Below, piece by piece: positions 9,087 through 16,732 of a stretch of DNA of 64,000 nt (positions are counted from its first letter, which is position 1; every line of letters begins with the position of its first letter). The stretch covers positions 124,001-188,000 of the forward strand of contig NZ_JAUOTO010000006.1 in assembly GCF_030546645.1 (NCBI RefSeq), written 5' to 3'. Source of the stretch: Flavitalea plasmicola. GTDB taxonomy: Bacteria > Bacteroidota > Bacteroidia > Chitinophagales > Chitinophagaceae. The translations under genes were made by a program, and so were the position numbers. A model generated the notes under the pieces. It was not told the origin of the DNA and ran no database searches. It was given only the letters and a program-made list of their open reading frames with translations.

Positions 9087-9998
9087 CTAGCTCACAAGCG
9101 CCGCCGCCCCAAACACCCCCGCACTGTCCCCCAGGCTGGGCTTCAGCAAAGGCACTTCCACCCGGTTGTTGAAGATAAACTGCCCCAACGCTTCCAGCCC
9201 TTTCGTATAGATATCATCCATATTCCCAACACCGCCGCCCACGACGATGACATCCGGGTCCAGCATGTTGGTGATGACGCTGACGCTTTTGCCGAAGAAA
9301 TGACACAGCCGCTCGATCGTTTTATCCGCCGCGGGATCCGACCCTTCCCGGTGCCGGGACGCGATATCCTTTAACTTTATATGGGTGCCCGTAAGGGACT
9401 TATAATACCTTTCCAACGCAGGACCCGATATCACCGTTTCCACGCAGCCCGTCCTGCCGCAATAACAAGGGCCGCCGGATTCATCCAGGAAATTGTGGCC
9501 CCATTCCCCCCCGATGCCATGCCGCCCCTCCCAGATCTTTCCGTTCATGACGATGCCGCCTCCGACACCGGTGCCCATGATAATCCCGAAAACCATCCGG
9601 GCCTCCGGCGCTTTCTGCCTGACGATCCCCAGGTGTGTCTCCGCCAGAGCAAAACAGTTGGCGTCATTGGCCAGCACAAAAGGGATCTCCAGGCGATCCT
9701 GCAGATCTTTTAGCAACGGCATACCATTGAGGACCGTGGTATTGGCATTCTTCATGGTCTGCAGGGTCGGGTCCAGCACACCGGGGGTACCCATGCCGAT
9801 GGCGCTGGGCTTCAGACCGGACTGCTTTTCCATTTCTTTCACCAGCCGTCCTATCTGCCCGATGATATGATCATAACCTTTGGATGCTTCTGTGTCCACG
9901 CGTGTGCGGACGATGGGAGTAGGATTATCAAGGGACTCCAATATGACCCCTTCTATTTTGGTTCCGCCGAGGTCAAAACCCCATAATGCTTTGTTCAT
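9087..9998 (-). CDS. ROK family sugar kinase
   Basis: A cytoplasmic ATP-dependent sugar kinase of the ROK family, 303 residues from the chosen ATG. The phosphate-binding DLGGTKIEG lies near the N-terminus, the substrate-site ANDANCFALAE near the middle, and MGTGVGGGIVMNGK after it. The ROK zinc site is intact as CYCGRTGCVETVISG. The likely substrates are glucose, fructose, N-acetylglucosamine or N-acetylmannosamine; sequence alone does not decide. An in-frame GTG at 10016 would add six residues, but the family begins just before WGFDLGGTK. It lies between kdnB and kdsB on the same strand, so a role in amino- or acid-sugar supply for the envelope is possible, though ROK genes are often placed arbitrarily. 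Confidence 0.85.
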   Translation of the reverse strand: MNKALWGFDLGGTKIEGVILESLDNPTPIVRTRVDTEASKGYDHIIGQIGRLVKEMEKQSGLKPSAIGMGTPGVLDPTLQTMKNANTTVLNGMPLLKDLQDRLEIPFVLANDANCFALAETHLGIVRQKAPEARMVFGIIMGTGVGGGIVMNGKIWEGRHGIGGEWGHNFLDESGGPCYCGRTGCVETVISGPALERYYKSLTGTHIKLKDIASRHREGSDPAADKTIERLCHFFGKSVSVITNMLDPDVIVVGGGVGNMDDIYTKGLEALGQFIFNNRVEVPLLKPSLGDSAGVFGAAALVS

Positions 9999-10077
9999 GC
10001 AGTTGAAATTGTGCACAATTGGACTCTTTGAAAAATCTAGTCCAATTGCGCCAAATATTTAATATCGGTCCTTCTCG

Positions 10078-10130
10078 GTCGTAACCTTGCGGTTACGGAC
10101 AACGAACTTTTGGTTCGTTTCGGCCGTAAA
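10078..10130. repeat. REP-like pair of hairpins upstream of the ROK kinase
   Basis: Two palindromes in tandem: GTAACC / GGTTAC with a TTGC loop, then AACGAAC / GTTCGTT with a five-base loop. The second uses the same stem sequence as the element at 2838. They occupy the 219-base gap between kdsB and the ROK gene. Confidence 0.5.
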
Positions 10131-10217
10131 TTTAGGGGATCAAGATTTTAGCAAATCGAAAAACGCAAGGACTTGCACAGAAAAAGAAAAAAAATCATTA
10201 TAACACCCAGGACAAAC

Positions 10218-10952
10218 TTAATGTCCGGACATTATTTTAGCAGCCCTCTCCAGGTCCGCCGGCGTATCGATCTCCACACCCATATAGGAAGTGACCACCA
10301 TTTTCATCGGAACCCCATTCTCTAAATAGCGCAGACATTCTATCTTCTCCACCGCCTCCAGCGGACTCACGGGCCATGCGGTAAATTGCAGCAACGCCTG
10401 TTTACGGAAAGCGTATACACCGATATGTTCATAATACACCGGAGCTGCTGACGCATCCCGGGGATAAGGGATCACGCTGCGGCTGAAAAAAAGCGCGTTA
10501 TTGAATTTATCCAGCGCCACCTTCACATAGTTCGGATCATCGATGAATCTTTGCTCCTTCAGCACCTGCACCAGCGAACCCACCTGTACCTTACGCCCCT
10601 CCTCGCCCTGGAACACCGCCAACAATTTCTCCAGTGGCTCTTTTTGTACGAAAGGCTCATCGCCCTGTACGTTGACGACAATCTCCACGTCCATGTCGGC
10701 AACAGCCTCGGCAATGCGGTCGCTGCCGCTCTGATGTTCACGGATGCTCATTTTCGCCTTCCCCCCATGCCCGGTGATCTCCCGGAAGATGACATCGCTG
10801 TCCGTCACGACCACCACTTCATCGAATAGCCCCGTCGCCACCGTATTGTCATAAGTATGGCGGATCACCGTCTTGTCGCCCAGCACCTGCATCAGTTTGG
10901 CAGGGAAACGGGTAGCGGCATAACGGGCTGGGATCATGGCGATTGTCTTCAT
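10218..10952 (-). CDS. kdsB: 3-deoxy-manno-octulosonate cytidylyltransferase (CMP-Kdo synthetase)
   Basis: A 244-residue cytoplasmic enzyme that activates Kdo (or its 8-amino form) with CTP before transfer to lipid A. The N-terminal nucleotide-binding signature MIPARYAATRFPAKLM is intact, as are the family stretches HQSGSDRIAEAV, VNVQGDEPFV and VYYEHIGVYAFRK and the C-terminal GVEIDTPADLERA. The length is normal. A perfect 14-bp palindrome (AATGTCCGGACATT, 10220-10233) overlaps the last codons. It is the first gene of the minus-strand stretch running through the ROK kinase to kdnB, which supports a shared role in lipopolysaccharide core sugar supply. Confidence 0.95.
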   Translation of the reverse strand: MKTIAMIPARYAATRFPAKLMQVLGDKTVIRHTYDNTVATGLFDEVVVVTDSDVIFREITGHGGKAKMSIREHQSGSDRIAEAVADMDVEIVVNVQGDEPFVQKEPLEKLLAVFQGEEGRKVQVGSLVQVLKEQRFIDDPNYVKVALDKFNNALFFSRSVIPYPRDASAAPVYYEHIGVYAFRKQALLQFTAWPVSPLEAVEKIECLRYLENGVPMKMVVTSYMGVEIDTPADLERAAKIMSGH

Positions 10953-11091
10953 AAAAGAAATTGAAGCCCCAAAAGTACTTTTTTCCAGCTGTCGGACAAA
11001 TGGGTCATTTTTTTATTTATATTTAGTAAATCTAACGCCAGCGCCTGCCACACTCGTCCAATGGACATTATTTCTCCAAAACTAACCATGT

Positions 11092-12582
11092 ATGCATACC
11101 AGCGAACTGCTTAATAGCTACACCGTGGATCCCGGCACCTGGGACGAAATGTATTCTGAGCCAGAACGAACCGGAGGTTCGCTGACCGCAGGACAGACAT
11201 TAGATTCAGTAAGGGGGCAATACCGCGGCGTGGTGGATTTCATGCAGCAGATGAGCATTGAAGAGCTGAATAAAAAAGAAGAGCTGGCAAAGAGACTCTT
11301 CATGAGCCAGGGCATTACCTTCACCGTCTACAGCAGCGGGGAGGGCATCGAAAAGATCTTCCCTTTCGACATCATCCCCCGCATCATCACCGCCGCGGAA
11401 TGGAAATATATTGAAGAAGGCATCCGCCAGCGGCTGAAGGCCCTCAACCTCTTTCTCAAGGATGTCTATACCAACCAGTTCATCCTGAAGGACGGCATCG
11501 TCCCCGTGGAGATGGTGTACAGCTGCCCGCATTACCTCCGGGAAATGCATGGGTTCCACGTACCGCATGACCTGTACGTCCACATCGCGGGCATCGATCT
11601 CATACGCGACCACGACGGCACTTTTTGTATTCTGGAAGACAACCTGCGCACCCCCAGCGGGGTAAGCTATATGCTGGAGAACCGGGAGATCACCAAGCGG
11701 CTCTTCCCGGACCTGCTCCCCGGTAATAATGTACGCTCCGTCACAGACTATCCTAATATCCTTCACCGTAACCTCGTCTCCCTCTCCCCGCGACAGACGG
11801 CCCACCCAACGGTCGTCGTCCTCACCCCGGGGATCTACAATTCAGCCTATTTCGAACACACCACCCTGGCCCGGTTGATGGGAGTAGAGCTGGTAGAAGG
11901 AAGGGACCTGGTCATCGACAACCACCGGGTCTATATGAAGACGACGTCAGGCCTCCAGCAGGTGGATGTCATCTATCGCAGGGTGGACGATGAATTCCTT
12001 GACCCGCTGGTCTTCAATCCCGACAGCATGCTGGGCGTTGCCGGCATCATGAGCGCTTACCGCAAAGGAAATGTCGCGATTGTGAATGCCGTAGGGAATG
12101 GCGTCGCTGACGACAAAGCGATCTATACCTATGTACCGGCCATGATACGCTACTACCTGAATGAAGAGCCCATCCTGAAAAATGTGCCAACGTACCAGCT
12201 GGGTAACGCGGACGAAAGAGAGCATGTTTTCGCCAGCATGCAAAAGATGGTGATCAAAAAAACGAACGAGAGCGGAGGCTACGGCATGTTGATGGGCCAC
12301 ACGGCCAGCGACGAAGAGATCAGCCGCTATAAGATGGAGATCCTGAAAGATCCCCGGCAGTACATCGCCCAGCCCATTATCAATCTGTCATCGGCGCCCT
12401 GTTATATGAATGGGAAGCTGAAACCCCGCCGCATCGACCTGCGCCCCTATGCCCTCTGCGGACCGGACGGTATCCAGATCGTCCCCGGCGGCCTCACGAG
12501 AGTGGCGCTCCGCGAAGGATCGCTGGTGGTGAATTCGTCCCAGGGCGGCGGCAGCAAGGACACGTGGGTTTTGGCGGGTTAA
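11092..12582 (+). CDS. Circularly permuted ATP-grasp type 2 protein
   Basis: A 496-residue protein of the circularly permuted ATP-grasp family (DUF404/DUF407). Typical blocks are GITFTVYSSGEGIEKIFPFDIIPRI, LKALNLFLKDVY, HIAGIDLIRDHDGTFCILEDNLRTPSGVSY, the ADEREHVFASMQKMVIKKTNESGGYGM region and the ending VVNSSQGGGSKDTWVL. These proteins occur with an alpha-E protein and a transglutaminase-like protein, exactly as here, and are thought to form a peptide-ligase-like module whose substrate is unknown. Residues about 26-30 (RTGGS) are encoded by the 15-base palindrome CGAACCGGAGGTTCG shared with an intergenic repeat at 2838, so part of the variable N-terminus is repeat-derived. The gene begins a three-gene plus-strand unit. 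Confidence 0.9.
   Translation: MHTSELLNSYTVDPGTWDEMYSEPERTGGSLTAGQTLDSVRGQYRGVVDFMQQMSIEELNKKEELAKRLFMSQGITFTVYSSGEGIEKIFPFDIIPRIITAAEWKYIEEGIRQRLKALNLFLKDVYTNQFILKDGIVPVEMVYSCPHYLREMHGFHVPHDLYVHIAGIDLIRDHDGTFCILEDNLRTPSGVSYMLENREITKRLFPDLLPGNNVRSVTDYPNILHRNLVSLSPRQTAHPTVVVLTPGIYNSAYFEHTTLARLMGVELVEGRDLVIDNHRVYMKTTSGLQQVDVIYRRVDDEFLDPLVFNPDSMLGVAGIMSAYRKGNVAIVNAVGNGVADDKAIYTYVPAMIRYYLNEEPILKNVPTYQLGNADEREHVFASMQKMVIKKTNESGGYGMLMGHTASDEEISRYKMEILKDPRQYIAQPIINLSSAPCYMNGKLKPRRIDLRPYALCGPDGIQIVPGGLTRVALREGSLVVNSSQGGGSKDTWVLAG
11167..11181. repeat. REP-like palindrome inside the ATP-grasp coding sequence
   Basis: CGAACC-GGA-GGTTCG is a perfect 6-bp stem, identical over 15 bases to the intergenic element upstream of cydA. 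It is in frame and reads through as part of the variable N-terminus. Confidence 0.5.
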
Positions 12583-12684
12583 TGCCGCCGCCCCATCATA
12601 GGCGTCTAACCACACCAAACCCCCAGGCCGTCAGGCCAGGACTTAAAAAACGAGCAAAAAGACCCCGTAGAAAAAACAAAGAAC

Positions 12685-13617
12685 ATGCTGAGCAGAGTCG
12701 CTGACAGTTTATATTGGATGAGCCGCTATATGGAGCGCACAGATGGTATCCTCCGGATGCTAAGAATAAATTATGCCTCCTCCCAGGATGATATACAGGA
12801 GTTCTCCTGGAAGCCCGTACTCCGCATCTTCAGCTATGTCGACGAGGAAGGCGCGACAAGGATGGCGCACAACACCCGGGCCGTGCTGCAATACATGGTG
12901 ACAGACAGGGAGAACAGTAATTCCGTATTGAATATCATCACCCGCGCCAGAGAGAATGCCCGCAGCGTACAGGACCACATCACCAAAGAGCTGTGGCAAT
13001 GCCTGAACGACTTTTACCACACCATCCGCGATGAAAAGCTGAACCACGACCTCCAGCGGGAAGACCCCATCTCCATCCTGGACATCCTCATCAAACAAGG
13101 GATGATCTATTTCGGTACCCTGGATGTCACCATGGCCAGGGGGGAGGGCTACGCTTTCATCAACATCGGCAAATACCTGGAAAGGGGCGTACAGTCGGCT
13201 GATATCCTCGACGTGAAGTTCAGCGACATGAATTACGACTTCGCCAAGACGGATACGACTTACTGGAAATACCTGCTCCTGTCCATTTCAGGATATGAGC
13301 TCTACCTAAAGACCTATCGCAGCGGCTTCGACGCACGGAATGTCGTGGAGCAGACCGTGCTGAATGAAGATTTCCCCCGCTCCATCCTCTACTCGGCGGG
13401 TCAGCTGCACCGCTATTTCGAAAGGCTGAAAGGGGAGCGTAACCAGGAGGCTTTCAGGCACATCGACTTTATGATCGGCAAGATCAAAAGCAAGGTCCGG
13501 TACTCCACCGTGGAATCCATCATGGCCCAGGGCCTCCACACCTACCTCAATGGAATAAAGGACGATCTCTACCAGGTAGGCATTGCGCTTAACCAACACT
13601 ACTTTGCGTACACATGA
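12685..13617 (+). CDS. Alpha-E domain-containing protein
   Basis: A 310-residue all-helical protein of the alpha-E (DUF403) family, recognisable from the opening MLSRVADSLYWMSRYMERTDGILRML and the motif INIGKYLERGVQSADILDVKF. The name comes from conserved helices rich in glutamate. It has no established reaction and is nearly always encoded between a circularly permuted ATP-grasp gene and a transglutaminase-like gene, as here. There is no signal peptide, so it is cytoplasmic. Its TGA overlaps an ATG at 13614 in the ATGA arrangement, pointing to translational coupling with the downstream transglutaminase gene. Confidence 0.9.
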   Translation: MLSRVADSLYWMSRYMERTDGILRMLRINYASSQDDIQEFSWKPVLRIFSYVDEEGATRMAHNTRAVLQYMVTDRENSNSVLNIITRARENARSVQDHITKELWQCLNDFYHTIRDEKLNHDLQREDPISILDILIKQGMIYFGTLDVTMARGEGYAFINIGKYLERGVQSADILDVKFSDMNYDFAKTDTTYWKYLLLSISGYELYLKTYRSGFDARNVVEQTVLNEDFPRSILYSAGQLHRYFERLKGERNQEAFRHIDFMIGKIKSKVRYSTVESIMAQGLHTYLNGIKDDLYQVGIALNQHYFAYT

Positions 13618-13661
13618 ATACTCTCCCGGCGCCATTACCCGATTTTGCTTATTTTTACCCC

Positions 13662-14642
13662 ATGCCCCGATTTAGCATCCACCACATTACGAAGTACACC
13701 TATGAAGGTCCGGTGAGGGACAGCGCCAACCAGATCGTTCTTTTTCCCATCAAGGACGAATACCAGGAAGTGCTGAAGCAGGATATCACCATCACCGGCG
13801 ACCCCATGGTGGACATCTACAAGGATTATTACGGCAATGAGATAGGGTCTTTCACCAATGCCGAATCGCACACAAATCTTATTATTGACTCAAGGCTGGA
13901 AGTGATCACGAAGCCCCGGCCCCCGCTGGTGGACGACGCTCCCCTGGAGCAGCAGTGGGCCGCGTTGCGGGACATCCGCTGGCAGGTGCCCTATATAGAT
14001 TTTCTCAAACAGGAAAAATTCGCTTCCCTGGCAGAGCTTCTCGACCATGCCCGTCCCGAAGACAAGCTTACCCTCACGCCCCTGCAGGTTGCACAGGAGC
14101 TAAGGACCTACGTTTACGATAATTTCAAGTATATCAAAGGCGTCACCACCGTGGAGACGACACCCGATGAAGTGTGGAAGCTGAAAGCAGGCGTTTGCCA
14201 GGACTTCGCCCATATCCTGCTCGTGCTCCTGCGGCAGATCAACATCCCCGCCCGATATGTCAGCGGCTACATCTGCCCCAATAAGAATGGCATGCGGGGC
14301 GAAGGCGCTACGCATGCCTGGATCGAAGCCTTTATCCCCGGCAATGGCTGGGTAGGCCTGGACCCCACCAATAATTGCATTGCAGACGATCTCCACGTAC
14401 GCCTGGCCGTTGGTCGCAGCTTCTCCGACTGCTCGCCTGTAAAAGGCACGTACAAAGGGACAGCCGGACAAACCCTCGAAGTGGGCGTATCCGTATCTTA
14501 TGAGAGTGGAAAAACCACGGAAGATACGACGACGATACTGACTCCGCAGGCCGTACGCAACGGTAACGCTTCAGGGGAACAGAATTCTTATCGTCGTTAT
14601 ATGGAGATGATGCAGCAACAACAGCAACAGCAACAGCAATAG
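13662..14642 (+). CDS. Transglutaminase-like cysteine peptidase family protein with polyglutamine tail
   Basis: A 326-residue protein with an N-terminal bacterial transglutaminase-like domain (FSIHHITKYTYEGPVRDSANQIVLFP) and a transglutaminase core. The catalytic Cys is in KAGVCQDFAHILLVLLRQINIPARYVSGY, the His in GEGATHAWIEAFIPG, and the Asp in GWVGLDPTNN. The preferred start is the ATG at 13662, where family similarity begins. An earlier ATG at 13614 overlaps the previous gene and would add 16 residues, so either could be used. The protein ends in about ten glutamines encoded by mixed CAA/CAG codons, an unusual tail. It converges on the Abi gene 12 bases away. It completes the ATP-grasp / alpha-E / transglutaminase module; its substrate is unknown. 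Confidence 0.88.
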   Translation: MPRFSIHHITKYTYEGPVRDSANQIVLFPIKDEYQEVLKQDITITGDPMVDIYKDYYGNEIGSFTNAESHTNLIIDSRLEVITKPRPPLVDDAPLEQQWAALRDIRWQVPYIDFLKQEKFASLAELLDHARPEDKLTLTPLQVAQELRTYVYDNFKYIKGVTTVETTPDEVWKLKAGVCQDFAHILLVLLRQINIPARYVSGYICPNKNGMRGEGATHAWIEAFIPGNGWVGLDPTNNCIADDLHVRLAVGRSFSDCSPVKGTYKGTAGQTLEVGVSVSYESGKTTEDTTTILTPQAVRNGNASGEQNSYRRYMEMMQQQQQQQQQ

Positions 14643-14654
14643 TATGAGACAATT

Positions 14655-15560
14655 CTAATGCCATAATGGCTCATTTTCCCAGTCGCCAGGGAATCCCAAC
14701 GCGTTCAAATCAACATTTTGATACTTTTGAAATAGAAGCGCCAACTTCATTTTATAAGAATGTCCGGGGCTAACGACATCTATCAGATACTTCATACAAC
14801 TAGCATGTATATATAACATGTGATGCTCATTCACCGGAGGCACATTTTTAAGCCACGGTGCAGGAGGGCGGGGGAGAAGATTCGGCCTTCCAGGAAGGTT
14901 CTTATTCCATAATCGCCCATGATGAGCACAGATGTTCCTGATTTGGGCTATCGATAATAACCAGCTTGGTAAAAACGTATGATTTACTGTGTTTAGCTCT
15001 GCCGCTATAATATCTTTTGATTTAACAGACGGCTTTAGATTGCCATATAATTTAGACAAGCTGCCAAAAGTTGTTATTTCCAATGTCTTCCAGGCAGGAG
15101 GGAATCGGAGATCGGACTTATATCTTTTTATGTGGTCTTTAATGAATATGTCTTTTGATCTGTCTAACTCCTCTTCAATAGCTGCTATTGTTTTTATGTA
15201 TTCTCTCGTGTTTATAAATAATTCAGACTTTTGAAACCACCACGGTCCATGCTCATGTGAAAGATGATAGATCATTTTTGTCCTGAGCCCAATTTCAATT
15301 CTTTCGATAATATCAAAGAATAATAATCTTAGTTCTCTATCAAAATTATACAAGGCAATGACATCTTCAAATCTGCTATTGGGCTTGAAAATATGATTAA
15401 TCTTATCTGCCTGCATGGGCCACCAATAACCGGCAAGGCGGTAATAGCTGATATTAGATAAGTAATGTCTGGCCATGGAATCATCAGAGATCTGCAATCC
15501 TCTGTTTTTTAGTTGAGCTATTTGATCCTCAATGGATGTTTCCTGCTTATTATATATCAT
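14655..15560 (-). CDS. Abi_2 (AbiD/AbiF) family abortive-infection HEPN protein
   Basis: A 301-residue protein of the Abi_2 (AbiD/F-like) family. Family blocks are SYYRLAGYWWPM, YNFDRELRLLFFDIIERIEIGLRT and, at residues 208-214, RNICAHH, the R-x4-H active-site motif of HEPN ribonucleases. Such proteins abort phage infection or act as RNA-cleaving toxins. The gene is visibly AT-rich compared with both neighbours, a sign of horizontal transfer. I chose the ATG at 15560; upstream reading in frame would run through a terminator hairpin. On the same strand, just upstream, is a predicted small structured RNA with its own promoter and terminator, an arrangement reported for abiF-type genes. It converges on the transglutaminase gene. 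Confidence 0.88.
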   Translation of the reverse strand: MIYNKQETSIEDQIAQLKNRGLQISDDSMARHYLSNISYYRLAGYWWPMQADKINHIFKPNSRFEDVIALYNFDRELRLLFFDIIERIEIGLRTKMIYHLSHEHGPWWFQKSELFINTREYIKTIAAIEEELDRSKDIFIKDHIKRYKSDLRFPPAWKTLEITTFGSLSKLYGNLKPSVKSKDIIAAELNTVNHTFLPSWLLSIAQIRNICAHHGRLWNKNLPGRPNLLPRPPAPWLKNVPPVNEHHMLYIHASCMKYLIDVVSPGHSYKMKLALLFQKYQNVDLNALGFPGDWENEPLWH

Positions 15561-15572
15561 AGCTGTATATAT

Positions 15573-15615
15573 AAAAAAACCTTCCCGACAAGCCTTGACT
15601 TGCTCTCTGGGAAGG
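15573..15615 (-). terminator. Intrinsic terminator between the putative RNA and the Abi gene
   Basis: On the minus strand CCTTCCC pairs with GGGAAGG (15609-15615 with 15580-15586). An inner CAAG/CTTG pairing adds to the stem, and seven T residues follow (15579 to 15573). It lies only 12 bases before the Abi start codon. It would therefore release a short RNA and limit read-through into the toxin-like gene. Confidence 0.75.
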
Positions 15616-15699
15616 ACACTATCTTGAATGTGGAACGTTATAAAAGCAAAAGACTCACCCTGGGACGCTGTTCTGATGGGTAGCGTGGTGAGTACTGTT
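15573..15699 (-). ncRNA. Candidate structured RNA upstream of the Abi gene (abiF-RNA-like)
   Basis: A transcript of about 125 nt is predicted from the promoter at 15711-15704 to the terminator U-run at 15573. Reading the minus strand, a first long stem pairs ACTCACC (15693-15687) with GGTGAGT (15659-15653). Stacked inside it, ACGCT (15686-15682) pairs with AGCGT (15669-15665) around a 12-base loop. The loop contains GAAC, which could pair with GTTC in the downstream linker as a pseudoknot. The terminator hairpin closes the RNA. No open reading frame of note is present. RNAs located upstream of abiF genes are known as the abiF motif; I infer a relationship from position and structure only, not from a covariance-model match. 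Confidence 0.6.
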
Positions 15700-15703
15700 A
15701 GCA

Positions 15704-15711
15704 CAAAGGTA
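15704..15711 (-). promoter_or_regulatory. Predicted -7 promoter box for the Abi-linked RNA
   Basis: TACCTTTG on the minus strand, an exact match to TAnnTTTG. It is placed so that transcription would start near 15698, at the foot of the first RNA stem. A -33 TTG at the usual distance is not evident. Confidence 0.5.
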
Positions 15712-15800
15712 ATATTTTCTTTAGTCCATGCATAAAAAAATCACAGGCAAAGACCTCCCAGGAACATGAGTGTGAATCTCCCCAATAATCACATTGATAA

Positions 15801-16685
15801 TCAATCAACTAACACATCCTCGGATCCTTTGCCTTCAGCTGCCTCTCTTTCCCGAAACTTCCCACCGGCCGGTGGCCGGTACTTCCCAAACGGCATTTGC
15901 AGCAATTTGCCCATCCGGTTGTGCTCTTCCTCCGCAGGGTAAGTGTCGATCCCATAATGCAGCGACCGAGTATCCTCCACGTAAGCAAAGGTCCCGAACA
16001 GGCTGTCCCAGATAGAAAAGATATTCCCGTAATTGGTGTCCGTCAGGGGCTGCACGTGATGATGATGGACCTTGTGCATGTCCGGAGACACGATGAACCA
16101 GGAGATGGCTTTATCCAGCCGCTTCGGCAGCGAAATATTGGCATGGTTGAACTGGGACAGCAGCACCGACAAAGCTTGATAGAAAAACACCAGCCACAAC
16201 GGAGCGCCCGTAATGACGACAGCCAGCAAAGTGAAGACGGCCCGGAAGACGCTTTCTCCCGGATGATGCCGGTTCGCGGTGGTCGTATCCACCCAGACGT
16301 CACTGTGATGGATCAAATGGAACTTCCACATCCATTTCACCTGGTGCTGCAGCCAATGGATAAAATATGCCCCGATCAGGTCCAGTAGCAAGAGGCCCGC
16401 CACCGTAAATAGCCAAAGGGGCATGTGGACGACATACAGCAGTCCCATCTTATGCACGCTACCGTATTGGCTGGCGCGGACGATCAGCGTGGCAAAGGCA
16501 AAATTGATGATAATGGTCGTCAGCGTAAAGAAGAGGTTGAGACCCGCGTGACGCACCTTACGGTATCGGAATCGGACCAGTGGCACCACACCTTCCAGCA
16601 TCCAGAATAATACCAGGCCCCCGGCGATGATCACGCTGCGCTCCCAGGGCTGAATATGGTCGAAATAATAGGCAAGCTTTTCCAT
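15801..16685 (-). CDS. Sterol desaturase / fatty acid hydroxylase family membrane protein
   Basis: A 294-residue integral membrane di-iron oxygenase of the fatty acid hydroxylase superfamily. Four hydrophobic segments frame histidine clusters HWLQHQVKWMWKFHLIHH, NRHHPGES and DMHKVHHHH, the eight-histidine di-iron site of this superfamily. Members hydroxylate or desaturate sterols, carotenoids, sphingolipids or alkylglycerols; the substrate here cannot be told. The C-terminal tail (GKYRPPAGGKFREREAAEG) is soluble and charged. The start ATG is followed by MEKLAYYFDHIQPWERSV, typical for bacterial members. A hydrolase gene lies upstream on the same strand with a 47-base gap, so co-transcription is possible. 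Confidence 0.88.
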   Translation of the reverse strand: MEKLAYYFDHIQPWERSVIIAGGLVLFWMLEGVVPLVRFRYRKVRHAGLNLFFTLTTIIINFAFATLIVRASQYGSVHKMGLLYVVHMPLWLFTVAGLLLLDLIGAYFIHWLQHQVKWMWKFHLIHHSDVWVDTTTANRHHPGESVFRAVFTLLAVVITGAPLWLVFFYQALSVLLSQFNHANISLPKRLDKAISWFIVSPDMHKVHHHHVQPLTDTNYGNIFSIWDSLFGTFAYVEDTRSLHYGIDTYPAEEEHNRMGKLLQMPFGKYRPPAGGKFREREAAEGKGSEDVLVD

Positions 16686-16732
16686 AGCAACGCTCCTGCA
16701 TATCGTTTAACAGGAAGTTACAAAAAAAACCG

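Noticed and set aside
14610-14642. CAA/CAG tract as a sequencing or assembly error
   Set aside because: It is kept as real because the reading frame stays open and the codons alternate rather than forming one perfect unit; strain comparison would settle it.
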